64,000 bases of DNA, taken from positions 992,001 to 1,056,000 of the forward strand of contig NZ_CP117879.1 in the NCBI RefSeq assembly GCF_028736155.1, in the 5' to 3' direction. The notes under the pieces are model-generated. The model saw nothing but the letters and a program-made list of their open reading frames with translations. It made no database searches and was not told the origin of the DNA. The DNA comes from Flavobacterium sp. KACC 22763. GTDB lineage: Bacteria > Bacteroidota > Bacteroidia > Flavobacteriales > Flavobacteriaceae. Of the stretch, positions 53,344 through 60,481 are shown one piece after another. The stretch's first letter is position 1, and each line of letters opens with the position of its first letter. A program made the translations under genes and the position numbers.

Positions 53344-53503
53344 AAACACATAGAAACATAGATTTTATATTTTGATGTGTAAAAAGATGGCAAAGAGAAA
53401 CATATTTCTTTCACATAGTTTGCTATGTGCATTTAGATTAGTGAAACGCCTTTTTTAAGTTTACTTAAACTATCCCCGATAGTTATCGGGGCTATGTGTT
53501 TAA
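53344..53503. repeat. ACACATAG-family interspersed repeat, copy 5, with inserted hairpin
   Basis: Left end AAACACATAGAAACATAG, then GAAACATATTTC replacing the usual core GAAACTAGTTTC, CACATAG and GTGAAACGCCTTTTTT. The right terminal repeat is split by CCCCGATAGTTATCGGGG (53474-53491), a hairpin related to the one in copy 4. It separates the sigma-54 regulator from a convergent hydrolase gene. Confidence 0.83.
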
Positions 53504-53519
53504 AATGATTAGCAATATG

Positions 53520-54308
53520 TTAAGTAATTTTCGTTAGCCAATTTGCTATAAATTCAGCAATAGTTTCCCAGTTTTCCTGAATTATACTTAGATGATTTGA
53601 ATCTTGAAATTCTTTGTAACAAGTTATAGAATGCAGGTTTTTGTATTTTTTAAAGTAGGAATAATTTAAAGAAGGGGGAATTAAAGCATCTTGTGAACCT
53701 GAAATAAAAAGAAGCGGATCGTGTTTCTTTTTAAAATCTATTTTCCCTGTTTTAGTAAAAATATCACGCATAATTAATTTTGATTCTGGAATTAATAATG
53801 CTTCATAGCTTTCTTTCTGTTCTTCAAAAGTCATTTCGTTGGTAAAAAACTGCTGCCACACTTTAAATGGCATCAAATAGGTTTTGCTCGAAGAACTAAA
53901 AAAGACAGAAGTGTTCCAAACTATTTTGCAGAGAGAAAAATTGCAATAAAATATATTGCTTGGCGGAATAGAATTGATGCAGATGCCTGCGTAGCCAAGT
54001 TCTTTCTGAATGAGTAACTGTGTTAACAGACCGCCATAAGAATGGCCGATTAAAATTGGTTTTTCAGGAAGTTTATCAATAATTTCGGTATAATAATCCA
54101 GTAAATCAGCTAATTGAATTGAGGCAATTTTTGAATTGGGATGGAGGTGTCTTAAATCAACGGCAAACTCATTTTTATGTAGCCAGGGCGGAGCAACTAT
54201 TTTATAGCCTTTATTTTCAAAAAAAACGATCCATTCTTTCCAGCAAGCATGACTTACAAAAGCTCCAGTAATAAACATAATGGTTTTTTTATTAGATAAA
54301 TACATCAT
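53520..54308 (-). CDS. alpha/beta hydrolase, paralogue of the 47.7 kb gene
   Basis: 262 residues. TIMFITGAFVSHACWKEWIVFFENKGYKIVAPPW is the first strand and oxyanion region; note MFITGA in place of the usual VLIHG, so the oxyanion His is lost. ILIGHSYGGLL contains the nucleophile S90, LLFISGSQDALIPPSL the acid D, and DSNHLSIIQENW the base H. The block VDLRHLHPNSKIASIQLADLLD aligns with the paralogue. It begins 230 bases from a divergent control region that also serves the hydrolase gene at 54580. Likely an esterase-type enzyme, altered near the oxyanion hole. Confidence 0.83.
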   Translation of the reverse strand: MMYLSNKKTIMFITGAFVSHACWKEWIVFFENKGYKIVAPPWLHKNEFAVDLRHLHPNSKIASIQLADLLDYYTEIIDKLPEKPILIGHSYGGLLTQLLIQKELGYAGICINSIPPSNIFYCNFSLCKIVWNTSVFFSSSSKTYLMPFKVWQQFFTNEMTFEEQKESYEALLIPESKLIMRDIFTKTGKIDFKKKHDPLLFISGSQDALIPPSLNYSYFKKYKNLHSITCYKEFQDSNHLSIIQENWETIAEFIANWLTKIT

Positions 54309-54424
54309 ATCGAAGCTATTAGGTTAATTTCAGAAAAGGCACGTAGATTGAAAAACAAAAGAAGTGCCTTTTTTGTAAAGCATTGATTATAAAAGCTTTG
54401 TTGAAACAGATATTTGTAGAATTA

Positions 54425-54439
54425 TTATATATCGTTAAA
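54425..54439. promoter_or_regulatory. putative enhancer element TTATATATCGTTAAA
   Basis: Matches 48653-48667 with one difference. It lies 81 bases upstream of the TGG-N8-TTGT site that precedes the 54580 gene and, on the other strand, between the 53520 gene and its candidate promoter. Supports control by the sigma-54 regulator. Confidence 0.5.
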
Positions 54440-54520
54440 AACAAGTTTTGATTCTTGAAATATCATAAGTCCAAACAAAAAATAATCTTGTAAATCCTTT
54501 ATTTTAAAGGTTCTGCGTTT

Positions 54521-54535
54521 TGGTTTAATCTTTGT
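54521..54535 (+). promoter_or_regulatory. sigma-54-like promoter (-24/-12)
   Basis: TGGTTTAATCTTTGT: TGG, 8 bases, TTGT, the same geometry as at 48581-48595. It lies 44 bases before the start of the hydrolase at 54580. The 16-mer CCCTCAAAAAAACAAT follows at 54538-54553, and is also found at 48570-48585. On the minus strand the overlapping TTGAAACCATATTGT (54549-54563) is a weaker -24/-12 candidate for the 53520 gene. Confidence 0.5.
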
Positions 54536-54579
54536 CTCCCTCAAAAAAACAATATGGTTTCAATCTTTAAATTATAATT

Positions 54580-55416
54580 ATGGAAAAAATTTATGACACA
54601 GAAACAAGTTTCGCCGAATTGGACGATCGTACCATTGCTTATCGTTCGTATGGAAAAGGAAAGGCAATAATTTTTGTGAACCGTTTTAGAGGAACGCTCG
54701 ATACTTGGGATCCGCTGTTTGTGGCAAAAATGGCAGAAAAATTCAACGTTATCGTATTTGATTATTCTGGAATTGGTTCTTCTACAGGAAGTCTCGCTCC
54801 AGATATTACTGTCGTAGCCAAAGATGTCAAAGATCTTGCGGATTTCTTAAAGCTAGATTCAGCTATTGTTTTAGGATGGTCTTATGGTGGATTGGTGGCG
54901 CAGACGGCAACTTTATTGTATCCTAATCTAGTGACACATGCTGTTTTGGTAGGAACAAATCCGCCTGGGAAAAATGAGGTTCCGATTGAACAAGTATTTT
55001 ATGATGCCGCGCTAAAACCTTTAAATGATTTTGATGATGAAATCGTTTTGTTTTTTGAACCAAAATCAGAATCTAGCCGATTGGCCGCAAAAGCTTCACA
55101 TGATAGAATTCATAAAAGAATAGAGGTAGAGAAGATTCCCTCGACAATGGATGTTTTTCAGTTGTATTTTGGCGGAGGGGATACTTTTAGAGAAGATCCA
55201 CTTAATTTCAGGGAACAGCTTAAGAAGATAAAAACGCCTATATTAATAATTTCGGGCGATCATGATATTAGTTTTGCGGTTGACAACTGGTATCCGATTA
55301 TCAATCAAATGACAAACGCACAGATGATTGTATATTCTGCAACAGGACATGGACCTCAACATCAATATCCTGAACTCACAGCACAGTATATCACCAATTT
55401 TGTAGAATACGTATAA
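54580..55416 (+). CDS. alpha/beta hydrolase
   Basis: 278 residues, no signal peptide. AIIFVNRFRGTLDTWDP is the oxyanion region (VNRFRG in place of LHG), VIVFDYSGIGSSTG the strand after it, VLGWSYGGLVAQ the nucleophile S101, LIISGDHDISFAVDNW the acid D, and YSATGHGPQHQYPE the base H. It belongs to the broad AB_hydrolase_1 family, in a group often annotated as putative haloalkane-dehalogenase- or epoxide-hydrolase-like; no specificity can be read. It follows a sigma-54-like promoter and enhancer element and ends before a strong terminator, so it forms a single-gene unit of the regulator's probable targets. Confidence 0.85.
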   Translation: MEKIYDTETSFAELDDRTIAYRSYGKGKAIIFVNRFRGTLDTWDPLFVAKMAEKFNVIVFDYSGIGSSTGSLAPDITVVAKDVKDLADFLKLDSAIVLGWSYGGLVAQTATLLYPNLVTHAVLVGTNPPGKNEVPIEQVFYDAALKPLNDFDDEIVLFFEPKSESSRLAAKASHDRIHKRIEVEKIPSTMDVFQLYFGGGDTFREDPLNFREQLKKIKTPILIISGDHDISFAVDNWYPIINQMTNAQMIVYSATGHGPQHQYPELTAQYITNFVEYV

Positions 55417-55448
55417 TTTAAGTTCATCAGCAGAACTTGATTATATGC

Positions 55449-55482
55449 AAAAGGAATAGTGTCAGCAGCTATTCCTTTTTTT
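55449..55482. terminator. hairpin terminator
   Basis: AAAAGGAATAG (55449-55459) and CTATTCCTTTT (55469-55479) pair perfectly around 9 bases, followed by a run of T. It ends the 54580 gene. Confidence 0.87.
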
Positions 55483-55529
55483 ATGTAAAAAGTTTTCAGA
55501 TTTTTTTTTCTCAAAATTAATTGCAGATG

Positions 55530-55563
55530 ATATTTCGCTAAAAACTGTCTTTTAGCGAAATAT
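55530..55563. terminator. 14-base perfect hairpin between convergent genes
   Basis: ATATTTCGCTAAAA (55530-55543) and TTTTAGCGAAATAT (55550-55563) with a 6-base loop. It lies 19 bases past the UPF0173 stop and may end that transcript. Each arm also contains ATATTTCGCTAAA, the same core as the putative enhancer elements, so a regulatory role is equally possible. Confidence 0.55.
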
Positions 55564-55582
55564 AACAAAGAAAATCTCCAAT

Positions 55583-56263
55583 TTATATATCGATAGTGCT
55601 GTTTATTTTAGGAAGAAATAATTGGAGCGAAGCATTTTTAAATGAATCCAAAGCCTTTTGATGATCCATAACAATAAAACCGAAAGTATCGTAATGAACG
55701 CCTAATATTTTGTTTACTCCGACCAGTTTTGAAGCTTCAATAGCTTCCTCGATTCCCATTGTAAGACCGTCGCCAATAGGAAAAACAGCAAAATCAAGTT
55801 TTGTAAATTTAGGAATAAGCTGCATATCTAAAGTTAGAGCCGTGTCGCCACTGTAGTAAAAATTGCCATCAGAAGTTGTTAGCACAAAACCACAGGCAAT
55901 TCCTCCATAAGAACCATCGATAAAACTGCTCGGATGTTGAGCTACCACGCATTTTACGGTTCCAAAATCAAAATCAAATTTACCGCCAGGGTTGATAGGA
56001 TGCGCATTTTCGATTCCGTTTTTCAATAGCCAATTATAGATTTCAAAATTCCCAAGCACTTTTGCTCCCGTGTTTTTTGCGATGCGTTCAACATCTAAAA
56101 TATGATCATAATGCGCATGAGAAATAAAAATGTAATCTGCTTTTATGGCATCAACATCAACCTCTTTGGCTAATTCGTTTGGTGTAATAAAGGGATCAAA
56201 AAGAAGGTGTTTTCCGTTGGCATAAACCGAAAAACACGAATGCCCGTAGTAAGTAATTTTCAT
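55583..56263 (-). CDS. UPF0173-type metallo-beta-lactamase-fold hydrolase
   Basis: 226 residues. MKITYYGHSCFSVYANGKHLLFDPF is the UPF0173 (YtkL-like) start. The metal site is complete: H49, H51, D53, H54 in ISHAHYDH, His in AQHPSSF, Asp in YYSGDTALTLD and His in GVHYDTFG. I used the ATG at 56263; a longer frame to 56308 adds 15 residues ahead of the strand that normally begins the family. Enzyme activity in this family is unassigned, though the fold hydrolyses phosphoesters, esters or lactones. It stands alone, convergent with the 54580 hydrolase. Confidence 0.88.
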   Translation of the reverse strand: MKITYYGHSCFSVYANGKHLLFDPFITPNELAKEVDVDAIKADYIFISHAHYDHILDVERIAKNTGAKVLGNFEIYNWLLKNGIENAHPINPGGKFDFDFGTVKCVVAQHPSSFIDGSYGGIACGFVLTTSDGNFYYSGDTALTLDMQLIPKFTKLDFAVFPIGDGLTMGIEEAIEASKLVGVNKILGVHYDTFGFIVMDHQKALDSFKNASLQLFLPKINSTIDI

Positions 56264-56364
56264 GGTAAATAGTTTTAAATCAGTTAATAATGAAGAATGT
56301 TTTTCCAAGAAATGTGCCAGTGGAGAAGAGCGCTATAAAAGTGAAAATTATAAAGAGTTGTCTT

Positions 56365-56545
56365 TAAACGCGCCAGCGAAGCAAAATATTGATAGAGAAT
56401 TTTAAATTTGGCTAAAGCCCTATCTGCTGAAATTCCTGCTAACCTCTAGCTAAAGCTAGAGGCAATTGATTTAATGCTCTGGTGGAGCAAAATATTTATA
56501 GAAGATTCAAATCTTAGGCGACAAAAAGCTCCAGAGGAGCGACAT
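56365..56545. repeat. diverged repeat combining two families
   Basis: Contains GCGAAGCAAAATATTGATAGA, GGCTAAAGCC, a CTCTAGCTTTAGCTAGAG-type dyad, GCTCTGGTGGAGCAAAATATT and a right end AGCTCCAGAGGAGCGAC. The ends match the GCTCCAGCGGAGC family and the middle the GGCTTTAGCC family, suggesting one inserted into the other. The 592 bases between the UPF0173 start and the TolC gene hold no gene. Confidence 0.75.
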
Positions 56546-56855
56546 CAAAATGTTTCATATTTCTAGTTTTCATAAAAACCAAAAGCAGTATATTTTCCAT
56601 AAATTAAAATAGCACTTATAAAATAAAATCTTTATCTTTAACTAATTGGTATATCAGTTTATATGCTTTTTTTGCTGTTTAAGTTAAGAACCCCAAATTT
56701 TCGTAAACAGTATATTTTAAATACATTCAAACAATTTCAGAATTTATCTGAATAATAAGTTTTTATCTCATTTCTATTTTATCCTGCTGTTTTTAATTAG
56801 ACAGCAAAGAAGTCGCTAGTTAAAAGTAATTTCAATTTATAAGAATATTATATAG

Positions 56856-58307
56856 ATGCACATAAAACTAAATTTTCTAAAGCCATTTATCTTGTTTTGC
56901 TTTTTGTTCGGTCTGGAAACAAAAGCGCAGACCACTTCTCTGGAAGAATGTTTTTCTATAGCACAGCAAAATAATATTACCATAAAACAAGCAAAATCTG
57001 CATTAAAGACAGGCGAATATAATCTTCAGGCCGAAAAGAAAGGTTATCTTCCTAAGGTAGATCTTTTATCGAGTTATTCTTATTTGAGTAATCCGCTTAC
57101 GATAAATCTGCAGACCGTTAAAGACGGAGTTGTTGAAGGTTCATCACAGCAAAGTGTGAATACGGCAAACGAAATTTATCATGAAATTACGGGAAATAAC
57201 TTATCGCAGGCAGCGCAGGACCGCATATACAATGCCTCAAAAACGGTTATTGGCGGTATTTATCCAGATTATAATCCTAGTTTAAGCAAGCAGTCTTATT
57301 TTATTGCAGGAGTGGGAGTTCGTCAGCCTATTTTTCTTGGAAACAAAATAAATTCGAGCATAGATTTAGCTCAATCAGTAGCCAATTCAGCAGGAATTGG
57401 TGTTGAGATAGCAGGTAAAGAAGTTGATTTTTTAATTGCTGTGCAATACCTCAGAATATTATACCTCAACTCTTTAATTAAAAAACAAGAACAGATTGTA
57501 AGTGCTTTAGACAAAAATAAAAATTACGCCCAAGAACTTGTCAAAAATAAAATATTGCCTCCGTACCAACAAAACTGGACGAATGTGGTTTTAATTCAGG
57601 CGCAGAGTCAGTATAACAATATTAAGATGGATAAACAAAATGCTCATCTTGAATTGAATAAGCTTATGGGAGTTGATCTTGACACCACAATAGTGATTTC
57701 AGATACTTTAAGATATGCCGAAATCAATCTAGAGAAACCTATGAAAGATTATTGGCTTACCAATCCGGTTTATAGAATTGCAAGCAATAAAATCTCTTAT
57801 GCAGAGACTGCTGAAAAAATCAGCAAATCATTGGCTTTGCCGAATGTTTTTGCTATTGGAAATTACAATTTGTACCAGAAAGATTTACCAGTTTCGATTC
57901 CAGATTGGTTTGTAGGACTGGAGTTGCAATGGACTTTGTATAACGGACAGACTAGCAAAAAGACTTTAGCTGCAAAACAATTAATAGAAGAAGCCAAGTT
58001 AGGAGAGGAGAATTCTAGTTTAATGCTTCAGGTACAGTCGAGAGTCGCAAAGAATAAAATGAGTTCGCTGCAAAATGATGTTATGGCTATGGATGCGGCG
58101 AGAAAAGAAGCTAATACAACCAGCAGTTTAATTACCAAAAGAATGAATAATCAGCTATCATCGCCAAAAGACGTTAATGATGCTTTGTTGGTAGAAACAG
58201 AGATAGAAAAAGGGTATTATACCGCTGTTTTAGGGTACTATCTGGCATTAGCTGAATATTTTAATAGTTTAGGAAATCCAAGTCAAATAACGCAATTTAT
58301 TAAATAG
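56856..58307 (+). CDS. TolC-family outer-membrane efflux protein
   Basis: 483 residues. Signal peptide (about 1-24, ETKAQ cleavage) then two OEP repeats with long helical hairpins: TSLEECFSIAQQNNITIKQAKSALKTGEYNLQAEKKGYLPKVDLLSSY is the first, and KTLAAKQLIEEAKLGEENSSLMLQVQSRVAKN belongs to the second. No lipobox. It is first in a 4-gene operon with an adaptor and two ABC-2 permeases (1 base from the adaptor), so it is the outer-membrane exit of that exporter, a different type from the RND channel at 12204. TolC proteins in such operons also serve more than one pump. Confidence 0.93.
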   Translation: MHIKLNFLKPFILFCFLFGLETKAQTTSLEECFSIAQQNNITIKQAKSALKTGEYNLQAEKKGYLPKVDLLSSYSYLSNPLTINLQTVKDGVVEGSSQQSVNTANEIYHEITGNNLSQAAQDRIYNASKTVIGGIYPDYNPSLSKQSYFIAGVGVRQPIFLGNKINSSIDLAQSVANSAGIGVEIAGKEVDFLIAVQYLRILYLNSLIKKQEQIVSALDKNKNYAQELVKNKILPPYQQNWTNVVLIQAQSQYNNIKMDKQNAHLELNKLMGVDLDTTIVISDTLRYAEINLEKPMKDYWLTNPVYRIASNKISYAETAEKISKSLALPNVFAIGNYNLYQKDLPVSIPDWFVGLELQWTLYNGQTSKKTLAAKQLIEEAKLGEENSSLMLQVQSRVAKNKMSSLQNDVMAMDAARKEANTTSSLITKRMNNQLSSPKDVNDALLVETEIEKGYYTAVLGYYLALAEYFNSLGNPSQITQFIK

Positions 58308-59300
58308 ATGAAAGATATATTTAAAAACTACTGGGCGCTGATCATTCCAATCTTTGTAGTAATAGCAGGACTGATTTTTTTCTTAAAAGACAATAACAAA
58401 GAAGACGATAATTTTATAGGAATGGTTGATGCAACAAGTGTAGACGTTGCGGCCGAATTCCCAGGCAGATTAGATTCGTTACTTGTAAAACAGGGCGATA
58501 CTGTAAAAACAGGACAATTGCTGGCTGTACTTCGATCTAACGAAATAAACGCCATAAAAGCGCAGGCATTATCGGCAATTGATGCGGCAAAAGGACAGCA
58601 GGAACTGCTTACACAAGGAGCAAGACCAGAGTTGATAGAAGCGACTTCTAAATTGTATCAAATCAGTCAGGAGCAATATAAATTGTTTAGCACGACTTAT
58701 GATCGCATGGAACGATTATATAATGAAGATGTAATATCGGGACAGGAAAAAGATGTTTTCTATTTTAAGTTTCAAGCCGCGAAAAAGGAAATGGAAACCG
58801 CTCAGTTAAATTTACAAATGCTGAAAAATGGCACAAGACCCGAATTGCTAAAAACTGCAAATGCTATCGTAAAACAAGCAGAACAAGCGTATGAATTAAC
58901 CAAAGCGCTTGGAGATAATACTAGAGTTTATGCGCCAGCAGATGGCGTAATTTCGAATTTGGTTACACATCAGGGAGAAATTATTTCTATAGGATATCCG
59001 ATTATGACCATAGAGAAGAAAAACTCTACTATAATTAAGTTTAATATCAGACAGGATAAATCAAATCTGCTTAAAGTTGGGAGCAAGACAGCGGTTAAAG
59101 TTCCAGGTTGCGAACCTGAAACCTTTGATGCCGTTGTGCATTCTATTGCGCCTACATTAGAATTTGCCAATTGGGTCCCATCAAAAGATAAAGGAGAATT
59201 TGAACTTAGAACTTTTACAATAGAAGTAAAACCCGAAAACCTTGCACAAATTAAAGGGCTTCGTTCTGGTATGACTGCTTCTTTAATTCTTCCTCAATGA
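58308..59300 (+). CDS. HlyD/EmrA-type membrane-fusion protein
   Basis: 330 residues. N-terminal membrane anchor (WALIIPIFVVIAGLIFFL, about 9-26), then the biotinyl-lipoyl half-motifs: GRLDSLLVKQGDTVKTGQLLAVLRSNE and VYAPADGVISNLVTHQGEIISIGYPIMTIE, separated by a coiled-coil hairpin (about 80-200). It ends GLRSGMTASLILPQ. This is the adaptor type found with ABC-2 permeases of the YbhFSR kind and with EmrB. Its stop overlaps the first permease start (ATGA). It spans the periplasm between the permeases and the TolC-type channel. Confidence 0.93.
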   Translation: MKDIFKNYWALIIPIFVVIAGLIFFLKDNNKEDDNFIGMVDATSVDVAAEFPGRLDSLLVKQGDTVKTGQLLAVLRSNEINAIKAQALSAIDAAKGQQELLTQGARPELIEATSKLYQISQEQYKLFSTTYDRMERLYNEDVISGQEKDVFYFKFQAAKKEMETAQLNLQMLKNGTRPELLKTANAIVKQAEQAYELTKALGDNTRVYAPADGVISNLVTHQGEIISIGYPIMTIEKKNSTIIKFNIRQDKSNLLKVGSKTAVKVPGCEPETFDAVVHSIAPTLEFANWVPSKDKGEFELRTFTIEVKPENLAQIKGLRSGMTASLILPQ

Positions 59301-60481
59301 TTTTGATGATAAATATAATTATTAGAGAATGGAAGCGCATTCTAAGTCTAAAGGTATTTTATTTGGTAATGCTTGTAGTTCCTGTGGCCTTGTTTTTCTT
59401 CTATGCTTTTATTTACCAGAAACAAGACGCTAAGAATTTAGCATTTGCAATTTGGGATGAAGATCAAAGTGCCATAAGCCGAGAATTGATTTTTTTGTTA
59501 GAACAAAAAGAAACCTTACAGATTACTAGAAGAGTAAGCAGCGAAGCCGAAGTTAAAAAACTGATTCAAGAAGGAAAAATACTAGGTGCCGTACATTTTC
59601 CTGCCAATCTTCAGAAGAATATCTACAGCCGCCATCCGAGCAATGTGACTTTGTATACCAATGCCGCTGCGCTTGTTCCTGCGAAGTTAGTTTATAAGGC
59701 TGTTGCCGAAGTGGTAATCACAGGAAGCACAGGCGTAATTTTGCAGAAATTGGTAAAAACAGGAATGAAATCTGATCAGGCGATGGCGATTGCAAATCCG
59801 ATTAGTCTGAGAACTTATCAGCTTTATAATCCAACTTACAATTATCAGGAATATTTGGTTCCGGGTTTAATAACGGTCGGAATGCAGATGATTTTGATTA
59901 TCAGCTCTATGCTGGCTTTAAATTATGAATGGGTTACTGGGACGATGAACGAATTATTCGATTCATCAAAAGGCTCTGTTATTGCTGTAATTATTGGAAA
60001 AACAATAGCTCATCTTGCCATTAGCTGGATTAATTTTATCATTATTACAGGGATTATTTTTCCTTTTTTTGATATTGGCATTCCTGTGGCTACAGGAAAG
60101 TTTTTTATACTATATACCATGCTTTCTCTAGCGTGTATTGGCATCGGAATGTTTATATCGGCTTTGTTTAAAGATGTGATGCTTTCGGGAGATGTTGCGC
60201 TTTTCTATACTTCGCCCGCTTTTGTTTTCAGCGGATTTACTTTTCCGAGATGGGCGATGCCTTGGTACGATCAGTATTATGCACTTATTATGCCTTATAC
60301 CGCTTTTTTAGACGGTTTTTTTAAGGTGTATTATATGAATTTGCCTTTGAAATATGCTCAAGGAGAAGTAGCGAAACTCTTGTTGTTTTGTGCCGTAATG
60401 TATCCGACGGCGATGTTGTTGTTTAAACGTCAATTTAATTCAATTAAAGATGAAAAAGAAACCGCAACAATCGCTGATTGA
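59297..60481 (+). CDS. ABC-2-type transporter permease (YhhJ/YbhR-like)
   Basis: 394 residues, ABC2_membrane_3 type. One N-terminal helix (LVMLVVPVALFFFYAF), a large periplasmic domain (FAIWDEDQSAISRELIFLL to PAALVPAKLVYKAVAEV), then five helices in the C-terminal half with LVPGLITVGMQMILIISSMLALNYEWVTGTMNELFDSS, the conserved EWVTGTM(E/N) loop. The ATGA overlap with the adaptor shows coupling. It forms a heterodimer with the next gene product. The operon has no ATPase gene, which the family needs; such an ATPase must come from elsewhere if the transporter is active. Confidence 0.9.
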   Translation: MILMINIIIREWKRILSLKVFYLVMLVVPVALFFFYAFIYQKQDAKNLAFAIWDEDQSAISRELIFLLEQKETLQITRRVSSEAEVKKLIQEGKILGAVHFPANLQKNIYSRHPSNVTLYTNAAALVPAKLVYKAVAEVVITGSTGVILQKLVKTGMKSDQAMAIANPISLRTYQLYNPTYNYQEYLVPGLITVGMQMILIISSMLALNYEWVTGTMNELFDSSKGSVIAVIIGKTIAHLAISWINFIIITGIIFPFFDIGIPVATGKFFILYTMLSLACIGIGMFISALFKDVMLSGDVALFYTSPAFVFSGFTFPRWAMPWYDQYYALIMPYTAFLDGFFKVYYMNLPLKYAQGEVAKLLLFCAVMYPTAMLLFKRQFNSIKDEKETATIAD

